A stretch of DNA of 46,207 nucleotides from assembly GCA_903951425.1 (NCBI GenBank), contig CAJBBX010000096.1, positions 1-46,207 of the forward strand, in the 5' to 3' direction. A program made the translations under genes and the position numbers. This document shows, one piece after another, positions 23,693 through 32,689 of the stretch (the stretch's first letter is position 1; every line of letters begins with the position of its first letter). The notes under the pieces are model-generated. The model was not told where the DNA came from. It made no database searches and was given only the letters and a program-made list of their open reading frames with translations. Origin of the DNA: an uncultured Chthonomonas sp. Its GTDB lineage: Bacteria > Armatimonadota > Chthonomonadetes > Chthonomonadales > CAJBBX01.

Positions 23693-24550
23693 CTACCTCA
23701 GCCCCGCCTTGCTCAGCAGCGTCAGGAACTGCTTCATGGTCCGCATATCCACCGCCTGGGCGGCCAGCTTGCCGGTTCGGCCGTAGATGAGCGTGCGGGG
23801 GATGCCCTCCACCCGGAAGCGCTTGCCGGCCTTGCGGTCCGGATCCAGCAGCACCGGGTACGTCATTCCCTGGCGCGCGACGAACGGCTTAACCACGTCC
23901 GCCTTCTCGTCGGTGATGCCGAGGATGACGAGGCCCTTTGCCGCGAAGCGCTTGTGGAGCGCTTCCAGGTCCGGCAGCTCTTTGCGGCAGGGCGGGCACC
24001 AGGTGGCCCAGAAGTTGACCACGACCACCTTGCCGCGCTGCGCCTGCAGCGTCCACGACTTGCCGGTCAGGTCCTTGAGCGTAAAGTCCGCGCGTTCGAG
24101 CTCCTTATCGGCGGCCTTGAACTCGGCCAGAGCGGCCGCGAACAGGGGTGCGTCGCAATCCGCCTTCATTCCCTCGTAGTAGACGAGGCGCGCCAGGCCG
24201 GCATAGGCGTACCCGCCCGGGTCCTTCGTCTCTCGGAGGGCCCGCTCCAAGGTGGTCGTAACGGTCTGCAGCGCGTCGCGGCCGAAGTCGCCTTCCGTGG
24301 CCAGATTGGCCAGCCCCGCAGCCAGGTTAACCTTGTCGGCGGATGCCGGCAGGCGTCGGATCTCCAGCGCGATCTGCTTCGTCGCCGCTCCGCGCTCGGC
24401 ATCCGGCAGCGAGCGCATGCCGCTGAGCTTGCGTTGGATGGCCTGGCGGTCGGCCTGACCCGCCGCCGCGCCCATGAGCCCGACGCAGAGGACAGCACCG
24501 ATCAGGACGGTCACGACCGCACGGCCGCAAATACTGAGCCGAAACGCCAT
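23693..24550 (-). CDS. Secreted TlpA/ResA-like thioredoxin-fold protein
   Basis: The product has 285 residues from the ATG at 24550, eight bases after AGGAG; an in-frame ATG at 24556 is too close to that site. A signal sequence or membrane anchor covers about residues 10-31. A helical N-terminal region of about 120 residues follows, with a tandem-helix look (ALEIRRLPASADKVNLAAGLA). The redoxin domain begins near residue 155 with FTLKDLTGKSW; GKVVVVNFWATWCPPC puts the redox pair at C185 and C188, and the cis-proline is in VEGIPRTLIYG. TlpA-like proteins keep exported cysteines reduced or supply cytochrome maturation and metallation pathways. None of those partners is nearby, so its target is unknown. 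The next gene starts 5 bases after its stop codon. Confidence 0.88.
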   Translation of the reverse strand: MAFRLSICGRAVVTVLIGAVLCVGLMGAAAGQADRQAIQRKLSGMRSLPDAERGAATKQIALEIRRLPASADKVNLAAGLANLATEGDFGRDALQTVTTTLERALRETKDPGGYAYAGLARLVYYEGMKADCDAPLFAAALAEFKAADKELERADFTLKDLTGKSWTLQAQRGKVVVVNFWATWCPPCRKELPDLEALHKRFAAKGLVILGITDEKADVVKPFVARQGMTYPVLLDPDRKAGKRFRVEGIPRTLIYGRTGKLAAQAVDMRTMKQFLTLLSKAGLR

Positions 24551-24738
24551 GTTCATCTCTCCTTCCGCCGCAGGCGAGCGCGAACACGCTGGGCGCCTGA
24601 GCGTACACTGGGGATTATGGCGCACAGGCGCAGAGAGCAGGGACCCTACCCGTCACGTCTGCCACAATGTGCTGCTGGACCCGCGGCGCGGCAGCGCAGT
24701 CGTGCACCTGCAGCGCCGGGCCTGCCTAAGGAAACCCC

Positions 24739-26904
24739 ATGCACTTGCTGCGGACCATCGGCCTGCTTGGGCCGGCCATCGCGATCGGAGGCGCTGTCGT
24801 GGAGAGTCACGCCGTAGGGCTGGAGGCGGAGGTCCGCCGGACGCCCGCTGGTCCCACGCTCTATGTCAACGGCAAGCCGATGACGCCCAGCGTGCTGTTC
24901 GTGAACCTGCATGATGTGGCCGACCCGGTCCACACCCCGCTGCAGTTGGGCGAGGTGGAGGCGGCGGGGCGGCACGGCGTGAACATCGTCTCTCTCACCA
25001 TCGGCACGCCCTGGCCCGCCGCAGGTGAGACGCCGGACTACGCGGGAGCCGCCGACCATTGGATCGAGATGGCGCTGAAGGCCAACCCCAAGGCGCTGCT
25101 CATCCCGCGCATTCTGACCACCGCTCCGTCCGACGCCTGGTTCGCCGCCCATCCGGACGAGCGTATGCTCTATGACGACGGCGCGCGCGGCCTCCCCAGC
25201 GTCCACTCCCAGGCGTGGCGGCGCGATGCGGCCCGGCATGTAGCCGCGCTGGTGCGCCATTTGGAGGCGAAATTCGGCGACCACATCCTCGCCTACCACC
25301 CCAGCGGGCAGCATACGGGCGAATGGTTCTACGACCGCATGTGGGAGGGGCGCACCGCCGGCTTCGAGCCACCCGCCGTCCCTGCGTTCCGAGCGTTCCT
25401 GCGGGCCAGGTATCGCACCGACGCGGCCCTGCGCCGCGCCTGGGGCGACGCAGCGGCCACGTTGGAGACTGCCGTACCGCCCACCAAGGCCGACCAGTTG
25501 CGCGCCGACGAGAGCGCTTTCCGTGATCCGGCAACCCAGCGGCAGGCCATCGACTTCGACGACTTCCGCAACACGGAAATGGCCGACACCGTGGCGCACC
25601 TCTGCCGCGCCATCAAGCAGGCGGCGCCCAGGAAGCTCACGGTGGCCTTCTACGGCTACCACTTCGAGTTGGCGCCAGCGCAGGCCGGTATGTCCACCAG
25701 CGGCCACCTGGCGCTGGGTCGCCTACTCCGGTCGCCGGACGTGGATATCCTCTGTTCACCGGTGAGCTATTGGGACCGGGGCATCGGCGGGGGCGGCTAC
25801 TTCATGGCTCCCATCGACTCCATCCAGTTGCACGGCAAGCTCTGGCTGGTGGAGGACGATACTCGCACGCACCTCTCGCCCCTCGACGCGGGCTACGAGC
25901 GGCCGGTGGACTTCCGCCAGACGCGGGGCGTCCTGGCGCGCAACTTCGCGCACGTCGCCACGCGGGGCACGGCGGTCTGGTGGATGGACCTGCCCGGCCA
26001 GGGCTGGTTCGCCGGCGACGAGATGTGGCAGTACTTGGGCACGTTGGACCGGGCCTACACGGAGGCGCTGGCCAAGCGCGGCCCCTACCGCCCGGAGGTC
26101 GCTGTCGTCATCGACGAGCAGAGCCCGCTCTTCGGGGCTCCGAACTCCCACGCCATGATGCCGCTGCTCTACCTCTTCCGCGCCCAGTGGTACCGGATCG
26201 GCGCGCCCACGGGCATCTACCTGCTGGAGGACCTCCTCTCCGGCAAGACGCCGCCCGCCAAGCTCACGATCATCCTGAATGCCTTCCGGCTCACTCCGGC
26301 GCAGAGGCGGACCCTTCAGCGGCGGGCCTCACGCAAGGGCTGCGTCACGCTGTTCATGTACGCGCCGGGCTACATCGACGGCAACACGTTGTCGGTGGAG
26401 ACGATCTCTGAAACGGTCGGGATGGCGGTGCGGCGCATCGAGCCGCGTACGGGCGCGGTCGTGGACGCGCCGGGCAAGACGTTCCCGAATGCTGCATCGA
26501 TGCCGGCCCCCGCCGGGGCCTACTCCGCGCTGACGCCCTCGTTCGCGGTGGACGACGCAGGGGCGCAGACGCTGGCGACCTACGCCGTCGGCGGCGAAGT
26601 GGCGGTGGCATCGAAGCCCCTGGGCGAGGGACTGAGCGTATACTCCGGGGCCCTCGTGCTACCGGCCGGCATACTGTGTGAGCTGGCTCGGAAGGCCGGC
26701 GTCCACCTCTACAGCGAGCAGGGCGACATCGTCATGGCCGGCGGCGGATGGGTGGCGCTGCATGCCACCGAGGCGGGCACGCGCACGATCCGGCTGCCGC
26801 GGGCGGTCGCCTGCCGCGACGCCGTTACAGGGGAGGCCTACGCCCCCGCGACGACGCTCTCGTTCGAGATGCAGAAAGGCGACACCAAGCTGCTGCGGCT
26901 GTAG
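24739..26904 (+). CDS. Secreted GH42-like glycoside hydrolase (beta-galactosidase-type fold)
   Basis: The product has 721 residues, with AAGGAA upstream of the ATG and a short signal peptide (HLLRTIGLLGPAIAIGGAVV). The N-terminal part is a (beta/alpha)8 barrel of clan GH-A. HGVNIVSLTIGTPWP is an early strand. LAYHPSGQHTGEWFYD places E195 as candidate acid/base, and KLWLVEDDTRTH places E372 as candidate nucleophile. These fit the positions on strands 4 and 7. A Rossmann-like trimerisation domain (VAVVIDEQSPLF, IILNAFRLTPAQRRTL) and a small beta domain follow, as in GH42 proteins. The substrate could be a beta-galactoside or another beta-linked sugar. The gene is divergent from the thioredoxin-fold gene and precedes the GH2 gene by 85 bases with a hairpin between. 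Confidence 0.75.
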   Translation: MHLLRTIGLLGPAIAIGGAVVESHAVGLEAEVRRTPAGPTLYVNGKPMTPSVLFVNLHDVADPVHTPLQLGEVEAAGRHGVNIVSLTIGTPWPAAGETPDYAGAADHWIEMALKANPKALLIPRILTTAPSDAWFAAHPDERMLYDDGARGLPSVHSQAWRRDAARHVAALVRHLEAKFGDHILAYHPSGQHTGEWFYDRMWEGRTAGFEPPAVPAFRAFLRARYRTDAALRRAWGDAAATLETAVPPTKADQLRADESAFRDPATQRQAIDFDDFRNTEMADTVAHLCRAIKQAAPRKLTVAFYGYHFELAPAQAGMSTSGHLALGRLLRSPDVDILCSPVSYWDRGIGGGGYFMAPIDSIQLHGKLWLVEDDTRTHLSPLDAGYERPVDFRQTRGVLARNFAHVATRGTAVWWMDLPGQGWFAGDEMWQYLGTLDRAYTEALAKRGPYRPEVAVVIDEQSPLFGAPNSHAMMPLLYLFRAQWYRIGAPTGIYLLEDLLSGKTPPAKLTIILNAFRLTPAQRRTLQRRASRKGCVTLFMYAPGYIDGNTLSVETISETVGMAVRRIEPRTGAVVDAPGKTFPNAASMPAPAGAYSALTPSFAVDDAGAQTLATYAVGGEVAVASKPLGEGLSVYSGALVLPAGILCELARKAGVHLYSEQGDIVMAGGGWVALHATEAGTRTIRLPRAVACRDAVTGEAYAPATTLSFEMQKGDTKLLRL

Positions 26905-26921
26905 CCGGCGGCGGCGTCCGC

Positions 26922-26936
26922 TCGGGTAGGCTCTCA
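26922..26936 (+). promoter_or_regulatory. Promoter-like 15-mer upstream of GH2 gene (also at 21076)
   Basis: TCGGGTAGGCTCTCA ends 53 bases before the ATG at 26990 and is identical to the element upstream of the GH172 gene. If TAGGCT is a -10 box, transcription would start inside the hairpin at 26936-26964. Confidence 0.45.
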
Positions 26937-26964
26937 GGGGCCGCGCTGCACCGGCGCGGCCCCT
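26936..26964 (+). terminator. Strong G+C hairpin between GH42-like and GH2 genes
   Basis: The arms AGGGGCCGCGC (26936-26946) and GCGCGGCCCCT (26954-26964) pair perfectly over 11 bases around a 7-base loop, 32 bases past the GH42-like stop codon. There is no T-tract. It could end the upstream transcript with Rho or form a leader hairpin for the GH2 gene. Confidence 0.45.
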
Positions 26965-26989
26965 ACCCCGCGCACCCGGAGAGCCCCGC

Positions 26990-29503
26990 ATGAACGCCTC
27001 GCTGCACGACCGCATCCCGCTGAACGGCCGCTGGAACCTGAGCGGCTGGCTGCGCCACTACTGGCGGCTGCAGACCACCATGGAGATCGACAGCCCCACG
27101 CTGCCCATGATCCCCACCGTGCCTGCCGACGTGCCGGGCAGCGTGCATGGCGCCCTGCGGGAGGCCGGCGTGATCCCGGACTGGAACGACGCGCTGGCCT
27201 CCTACCAGTCGGAGTGGGTCAACAACCGCGAGTGGATCTACGACCGCGAGGTCACCATCCCCGAGGAGTGGGCCGGGCGCGAGGTCTGGCTCGCCTGCCA
27301 GGGGCTTGACCACTCCGGCTTGGTCTACCTCGACGACGCCCTCGTGGGCGAGTTCGAGGGCGCTCTGGTGCGCCACCGGTTCCGCCTCACCGAGGCCGCC
27401 AAGCCGGGCCGGCGGCAGAAGCTGAGCGTGGTCTTCCATCAGTCGCCTCAGCTCGACGCACAGATGGGCTACTGCGACCGCACGCGCCACCTGAAGCCCC
27501 GCTTCAACTACACGTGGGACTGGATGGCGCGGGTGGTGCACGTGGGTATCTGGGACGAGATCGCCCTGGAGGCCACCGGCGGCGCGCGGCTGGAGCGGGC
27601 GCTCGTCTCCGCCGACCTGGACGCCGACCTGTGTACGGGCCGCCTCCTAGTGGAGGCCGAGGCCCCCGGCGGCGCCTCCCTGCGGCTGACGCTGACCGCG
27701 CCCGACGGAGCCGCGCACTGGCAGTCCGAGGCGCCCCTGGCCGGCGGTCGCCTGAAGGCCGACTTCGCCGTACCCGACGTGCTGCCGTGGCAGGTAAACG
27801 GCCCCGGCGACCAGCCGCTCTACACGCTGGACGCGCAGCTCATCGACGCCTCTGGCGCCGTGTCGGACAGGCGCGAGTGGACGCTGGGCTTTCGGCACCT
27901 CGCCTGGGAGCCCACGGACGGCGCACCCGAGGGCGCCTACCCCTACCTGCCCGTTATCAACGGCCGGCGCGTCTTCCTTCGAGGGGCCAACTGGGTGCCG
28001 CTCTCGCCCTGCTACGGCGACGTGGGCGAAGCCGACTACCGCCGCCTGCTGCAGCTCTACCGCGACATGAACGTGAACATGCTGCGCATCTGGGGCGGGG
28101 GCATCTTGGAGAAGGAGGCCTGCTACCGCATCGCCGACGAGATGGGCATCCTGCTCTGGCAGGAGTTCCCCTTCTCCTCTGCCGCCCTCAGCAACACGCC
28201 GCCGGATGATGACGCGAGCATCGCGGCCATGCGCGGCCTGGCCGAGGACTGGGTAGAGCGGCGCGGACACCACGCCTGCCACGCGCTCTGGGACGGCGGC
28301 AACGAGATCACCTACGGGTCGCACCTCGACCGCGAGATGATCCCCATCGACGACCGCCACCCCATGATCGCCATGTTCAAGGAGGTGGTGGATCGGCACG
28401 ACCCCGGCAAGCTCTTCCTCCCCTCCAGCCCCAGCGGGCCTTGCTTCTTCGTGAAGCCCGAGAACATAGGCAAGGGCCTCCACCACGACACCCATGGCGG
28501 CTGGGGCATCGTGCCTAGCGGCGCCTTCTATGCCGCTACCAACGCCGACGACTCTATCATGCGGAGCGAGGTCGGCGTGCCCGCGCTCGCGCACCTCGAA
28601 ACGCTGCAGCGCTACGCCGCCGGCCGCCCCATCCTGCCGCTGGACCCGAGTTGCAGCTATTACCGCAACCATGGCGGCTTCTTCTGGCGCATGGATCCCA
28701 CGCTGCAGGAGTTCGGCCTGGCCATGCCCGTCCGCGAGCAAGAGCTGGAGCGCCTGGTCGGCCTCTCGCACTTCCTCCAGGCCGAGCAGTACCGGACCAT
28801 CGTGGAGGCCGTGCGGCGGCGGGCCTTCGCGTCCTCGGGCGTGCTGCTCTGGATGGGCCACGACGACTTCTCGTGCGTGATGAACAACTCCTTCATCCAG
28901 CTCGACCTGGGCCTGAAGCCCGCCTACTGGGCCCTGCGCCGCGCCTTCGCGCCGGTGGCGCTGTCACTGCGATACGACACTATCACGCAGGAGCCCGGCA
29001 AGGCCATGGACCTGCGGCTCTTCGCGCACAACGACGGCGAGCCGGCGGATGTAGCGATCCGCGCCCGCGTTCGCACCATGAGCGGCGAGACGATCGCCAC
29101 GCACGGGGCGGACGTGAGGCTGGAGACGGTGGGCTCGCAGGAAGTCCTCACCATTGCCGACCCGGCGCCTGACGCGCCTGAGGGCGTCTTCGCCGTCGAG
29201 ATGGAGTTGGCCCGCCAAACCGCCGAGCCGTGGCGGAGCGTGGTCCTCTTCACGCAGCAGGACGGCGAGCACCCGCTGGCGCCGTTGGCCGCGCTGCCCA
29301 CGACGACGCTGGCGGTCGAGGAGAAGGGCGGCGTGGTGACCGTGACCAATACCGGTACTGTGGCGGCGGTAGGCGTCCACCTGCGCACCAAGCCGATCGC
29401 ACCCGGCACGCCGGTGGGCTACGAGGTCGTCTTCCCCGGCGAGCAAGCGCAGTTGCCCGCGCCGGGCGAGGCATGGCGCGTAGCGGCGCTGAACGCGGGG
29501 TAG
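26990..29503 (+). CDS. GH2 beta-mannosidase, cytoplasmic
   Basis: The product has 837 residues with GGAGAG upstream and no signal peptide, so it acts inside the cell. The layout is that of GH2 mannosidases: an N-terminal sugar-binding sandwich (LNGRWNLSGW, VPADVPGSVHGAL, WIYDREVTIP, GLDHSGLVYLDD, PRFNYTWDW), an Ig-like domain, then the catalytic barrel from about residue 325 with FLRGANWVPLSP, MLRIWGGGILEKEACYRIAD and ILLWQEFPF. E439 in WDGGNEITYG is the acid/base and E527 in RSEVGVPA the nucleophile. Beta-mannosidases remove non-reducing beta-mannose from oligosaccharides, here probably after import. Related GH2 glucuronidases and galactosidases lack the WGGGIYE-type motif, so mannosidase is favoured. 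The neighbouring ABC transporter is a candidate supplier of substrate. Confidence 0.9.
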   Translation: MNASLHDRIPLNGRWNLSGWLRHYWRLQTTMEIDSPTLPMIPTVPADVPGSVHGALREAGVIPDWNDALASYQSEWVNNREWIYDREVTIPEEWAGREVWLACQGLDHSGLVYLDDALVGEFEGALVRHRFRLTEAAKPGRRQKLSVVFHQSPQLDAQMGYCDRTRHLKPRFNYTWDWMARVVHVGIWDEIALEATGGARLERALVSADLDADLCTGRLLVEAEAPGGASLRLTLTAPDGAAHWQSEAPLAGGRLKADFAVPDVLPWQVNGPGDQPLYTLDAQLIDASGAVSDRREWTLGFRHLAWEPTDGAPEGAYPYLPVINGRRVFLRGANWVPLSPCYGDVGEADYRRLLQLYRDMNVNMLRIWGGGILEKEACYRIADEMGILLWQEFPFSSAALSNTPPDDDASIAAMRGLAEDWVERRGHHACHALWDGGNEITYGSHLDREMIPIDDRHPMIAMFKEVVDRHDPGKLFLPSSPSGPCFFVKPENIGKGLHHDTHGGWGIVPSGAFYAATNADDSIMRSEVGVPALAHLETLQRYAAGRPILPLDPSCSYYRNHGGFFWRMDPTLQEFGLAMPVREQELERLVGLSHFLQAEQYRTIVEAVRRRAFASSGVLLWMGHDDFSCVMNNSFIQLDLGLKPAYWALRRAFAPVALSLRYDTITQEPGKAMDLRLFAHNDGEPADVAIRARVRTMSGETIATHGADVRLETVGSQEVLTIADPAPDAPEGVFAVEMELARQTAEPWRSVVLFTQQDGEHPLAPLAALPTTTLAVEEKGGVVTVTNTGTVAAVGVHLRTKPIAPGTPVGYEVVFPGEQAQLPAPGEAWRVAALNAG

Positions 29504-29513
29504 GGGCCGCGCT

Positions 29514-29583
29514 TGACGGCCGTCGACAACACCAACCAGGTCAAGGGCCTTCTGACCGTGTTGGCGGTGTTGACCTTGCTGAT
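29514..29583. repeat. Palindromic TGAC/GTCA array, copy B
   Basis: This lies in the 143-base gap between the convergent GH2 and CBM9 genes. TGAC-like tetramers stand at 29553, 29562 (TGGC), 29571 and 29580 (TGAT), exactly nine bases apart, facing GTCA-like tetramers at 29522, 29531 (degenerate) and 29540. The 13-mer GGTCAAGGGCCTT at 29539-29551 is identical to copy A at 490-502, and TGTTGACC also recurs in both. A bidirectional terminator role is possible given the position, but no T-tract is present. Confidence 0.55.
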
Positions 29584-29646
29584 AGCACGGTAGCGCGGCG
29601 CGCCGGTCCGGTTGCCCGTGCTGCGGGTGAAGGCGCGGTAGGGAGC

Positions 29647-30633
29647 CTATCGCACTCCGATGAACCGGCTATCCTGGTGGAGCGCCCAGCGGGGTGACGG
29701 GCCGCGGCGAGTGGCCTGCCATCCCTCGGCGGTGATCGTGAGCGTGACCTGTGCGCGGACCTCGGCAGGCAGGCGCTCGCCCAGCTCCACCAGGTCGGCT
29801 GCCCACCGCTTGTTCGCCGCCTGGTAGGCCCTCTGGGCGTGGTAGACGTGCATCAGCAGGTCGCGGTCGGGCTGCGACGGGTCCGGGCGGAACGAGGCGA
29901 GCGGCGCTTCGGCTTCGGCGAAGCGCACGTGACCCCAGCGCTCGGGGCGGTGCATATCGACAACGCCCTGCGGTGACCAGATCCAGTTGTGTTCCGGGCG
30001 GCCGCGCAGCTTCACAGTCTCGCCGTCGCGGACCTCCACGTCCCACTCCACGCGGGAGAAGTTCATCCGCCACAGATCGCCTGCACGGGGCGGGCAGGGG
30101 CACCCGCCATGCTCGGCGAAGGCCGACCAGGGGATGGCGATCTCGAGGCTCCAGCCCTCGTCGGTGTCGGTGGGGTCGTTGAGCGTGCCCCGGACGTGGA
30201 CGGAGTGGCGGATCCCCTCGGCCTCCCACTCGTTCAGGGCAGGGCCGCCATCGCGGTAGGGCTTGGGCAGGCGCAGGTCCCAGAGCGTGTTGAGGGCGTT
30301 GAACTCCAGCTCGAAGTAGTTGTGGTGGTCGCCGTCGGGATCGATGAATAGCTCGAAGTCGTTGTCCTGAAAGATGACGCAATCGTGCTCAGTCAGCGTG
30401 CCCCAGACATTCGGCTCCTGCAGCCAGGCGCCGATATAGAGATTCTTGTGGTCCCAGAGCATCTTGGCGTGCGTCAGCAACGGCGGGTCGGGCTTCAGGT
30501 CGCCTTCGATGTCGCGGAAGGGCTTGGTCCATGGCGCACGCGCCCACGCACCGCCGTCCAGGTCGCCGTCCATGGCGGGCGGCGTCGGTGTCATGCGGCA
30601 CAGGTAGCCGCGAGGGAGCTTCTCGGTCGTCAT
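29647..30633 (-). CDS. CBM9-like carbohydrate-binding protein without signal peptide
   Basis: The product has 328 residues; GGAGGG lies six bases before the ATG at 30633. The start overlaps the stop of the permease gene upstream (ATGA), so it is the last gene of the ABC-transporter operon. The family-9 carbohydrate-binding domain fills about residues 10-225: MDGDLDGGAWARAPW, AKMLWDHKNLYIGAWLQEP, DNDFELFIDPDG, YFELEFNALNTLWDLRLP, WSLEIAIPWSAFAEH and LWRMNFSRVEWD. The last 90 residues are helical and basic (HAQRAYQAANKRWAADLVELGE). CBM9 normally binds reducing ends of sugars as part of secreted enzymes. The lack of an export signal here is unusual. It might bind imported sugar in the cytoplasm or leave the cell by another route. 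Confidence 0.8.
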   Translation of the reverse strand: MTTEKLPRGYLCRMTPTPPAMDGDLDGGAWARAPWTKPFRDIEGDLKPDPPLLTHAKMLWDHKNLYIGAWLQEPNVWGTLTEHDCVIFQDNDFELFIDPDGDHHNYFELEFNALNTLWDLRLPKPYRDGGPALNEWEAEGIRHSVHVRGTLNDPTDTDEGWSLEIAIPWSAFAEHGGCPCPPRAGDLWRMNFSRVEWDVEVRDGETVKLRGRPEHNWIWSPQGVVDMHRPERWGHVRFAEAEAPLASFRPDPSQPDRDLLMHVYHAQRAYQAANKRWAADLVELGERLPAEVRAQVTLTITAEGWQATRRGPSPRWALHQDSRFIGVR

Positions 30634-31649
30634 CTGGCCCTCCGGTGCATGGCCCGCTGCAGCAGGATGAAGAGGAGCAGCAGCGTGCCGGCTGCGATCT
30701 TGGTCCACCATGAGCTGAGCGTGCCCTGGAATGTGATGGCGGTCTGGATGACGCCGAAGATGAGCACGCCCACCAGCGTCCCTGCCACGTAGCCCGTGCC
30801 GCCACTCAATAGCGTGCCGCCCACCACCACAGCGGCGATGGCGTCCAACTCCAACCCCGTGCCCGCGTTGGCGTTGCCGGCTGAGGTGTAGACCGCGTAG
30901 ACCACCGAAGCCAGCGCCGAGCAGAAGCCGCTGAGGGCGTAGACGCCCATCTTGGTGCGGCCTACGGGCAGGCCCATGAGCAGCGCCGACTGCTCGCTGC
31001 CGCCGATGGCGTAGGTGACGCGGCCGAAGGTGGTGTGCCGCGACAGGTAGATGCCCACGGCCACCACCAGCAGGAAGACGATGGCCGAGAGTTGCAGGCT
31101 GCCGGCGTCGCCCAGCGGCACGCCGGCCATGGAGAGCCTGGCGAAGAGCGGGTGCATGATCGACACCGACTCCATACTCACCAGTAGCCCGATGCCGCGG
31201 TAGAGGAAGAGCCCCGCCAGCGTCACTAGGAACGGCGGCAGGTCGAAGTAGCGGATCAGCGCGCCCATGCCGCTGCCCACCGTCGTGCCCATGGCCAGGA
31301 CGAGCAGGATGGCGATGACCGGATGCACGTGCTGCTTCTCCACCAGCGTGGCGATGATGATGGACCCGCAACCCACCGCCGACCCCACGGAGAGGTCAAT
31401 GCCTCCCGTAAGGATGACGAAGGTGAGACCCACCGCGGCCACGCCCACGAAGGCGTTGTCGGCCAGCAGGTTCAGGAAGACCTGCGGACGCGAGAAGCCG
31501 GTGTAGTGCAGCGACGCGGCCACATAGAGCAGCACAAAAACCAGCACTGTGGCCGCGAAGGGGAAGGTCGAGCGATTCAGGAACCGTAAAGGCTCCTTCC
31601 CCTTGCGCGAAGCGGAGGGGGATGGCTGGGATGGGGGTCTCCGCATCAT
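30630..31649 (-). CDS. Sugar ABC transporter permease, YjfF-like
   Basis: The product has 339 residues and about nine or ten membrane helices of the ribose/galactofuranose (BPD_transp_2) permease family. Hallmarks include VGLTFVILTGGIDLSVGS near residue 80 and the late GLELDAIAAVVVGGTLLSGGTG loop, which couples to the ATPase. Its ATG overlaps the stop of the preceding permease (ATGA at 31646-31649), and its own stop overlaps the CBM9 start the same way. A basic, Pro/Ser-rich N-terminal tail precedes the first helix. With the YtfT-like permease it should form the membrane heterodimer of a YtfQRT-YjfF-type importer, which in E. coli takes up galactofuranose. Substrate assignment here is only by analogy. 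Confidence 0.88.
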   Translation of the reverse strand: MMRRPPSQPSPSASRKGKEPLRFLNRSTFPFAATVLVFVLLYVAASLHYTGFSRPQVFLNLLADNAFVGVAAVGLTFVILTGGIDLSVGSAVGCGSIIIATLVEKQHVHPVIAILLVLAMGTTVGSGMGALIRYFDLPPFLVTLAGLFLYRGIGLLVSMESVSIMHPLFARLSMAGVPLGDAGSLQLSAIVFLLVVAVGIYLSRHTTFGRVTYAIGGSEQSALLMGLPVGRTKMGVYALSGFCSALASVVYAVYTSAGNANAGTGLELDAIAAVVVGGTLLSGGTGYVAGTLVGVLIFGVIQTAITFQGTLSSWWTKIAAGTLLLLFILLQRAMHRRAR

Positions 31650-32689
31650 GTCGCCTCCCTGCGGAACCTGCGCCCGGCCACGGACCGGAATTTCGGGCTC
31701 TGGAGGAGGCAGACGGCCACCACCACCGCGGCCTTCACCACCAGGGTCAGCACCGGCGGCACCCCCTTGGTCAGGATGGTGGTGGTTAGCGTCTGGAGCA
31801 GGAGCGCGCCCACCAGGGTGCCCGAGAGGTAGAAGCGTCCTCCGCTGAGCGAGGTGCCTCCGATGGCCGCCGCCAGGATGGCGTCCAGCTCCATGTAGAG
31901 GCCCGCGTTGTTCGCATCGGCGGCCTTGATGTCGGCGGTGCCGATGAGCCCCGCGATGCCGGCGCAGAGCCCGCAGAAGCCGTAGACCAGCAGCTTCACC
32001 ATGCGTGCGTTGACCCCGGCGAAGCGGCTGGCTGTGGGGTTGTCGCCCACGGCCTCCACGAAGAGACCCAGGGCCGTGCCGCGGCTCAGAGCGGCCGTGA
32101 CGAGGAACATGGCAACGGCCACTGTCACCGGGAAGGGAAGGCCCGCCACGAAGCCGCTGCCGAGGAACTGGAAGCCGGGATGCTCGAACGTGATGATCTG
32201 CCCGGCCGTCAGCAGCTGCGCCACGCCGCGGCCCGCGACCATGAGGATCAGCGTCGCCACGATGGGCTGCACGTCGGCGAACGCCACCAGCGCCCCGTTG
32301 AAGAGCCCTGCGGCCAGCCCCGCCACCAGCGAGACGGCCACGATGGCCGGGGCCGAGCCGTGCAGGTCCAGCCCCGCCAGCACGAAGCCCTCGGGCCGCG
32401 CGATGAGCCCCGCCGCCATGGCGCCGGTGATGGCCATCACGGCGCCCACGGAGAGGTCGACGCCGCCGGTGGAGAGGACCAGCGTCATGCCCAGGGCCAG
32501 CAGCAGAACCGGCGCGCCCCGGTTCAGGATATCGACCAGGCTGCCGAAGAGATGGCCGTCGCGCATCTCGACGTGGAAGAACCCGGGGATCGTCAGCGCG
32601 TCGTAGAGCAGGACCAGCGCCAGGGCCGCCAGAGGCATGAGGAGGTGAGGGGGTGAGGAGGTGATGAGACGAGGCGCGGGGCGCTTCAT
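31646..32689 (-). CDS. Sugar ABC transporter permease, YtfT-like
   Basis: The product has 347 residues, a paralogue of the next gene. LALGMTLVLSTGGVDLSVGAVMAITGA and MELDAILAAAIGGTSLSGGRFY are the two conserved motifs of ribose-type inner-membrane permeases, the second contacting the ATPase. About ten helices are predicted. The start codon overlaps the ATPase stop (ATGA at 32686-32689) and the end overlaps the YjfF-like gene in the same manner, so the proteins should be made in fixed proportion. The pairing of two different permeases downstream of one double ATPase is the arrangement of the YtfR/YtfT/YjfF transporter rather than of RbsA/RbsC. Confidence 0.88.
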   Translation of the reverse strand: MKRPAPRLITSSPPHLLMPLAALALVLLYDALTIPGFFHVEMRDGHLFGSLVDILNRGAPVLLLALGMTLVLSTGGVDLSVGAVMAITGAMAAGLIARPEGFVLAGLDLHGSAPAIVAVSLVAGLAAGLFNGALVAFADVQPIVATLILMVAGRGVAQLLTAGQIITFEHPGFQFLGSGFVAGLPFPVTVAVAMFLVTAALSRGTALGLFVEAVGDNPTASRFAGVNARMVKLLVYGFCGLCAGIAGLIGTADIKAADANNAGLYMELDAILAAAIGGTSLSGGRFYLSGTLVGALLLQTLTTTILTKGVPPVLTLVVKAAVVVAVCLLQSPKFRSVAGRRFRREAT

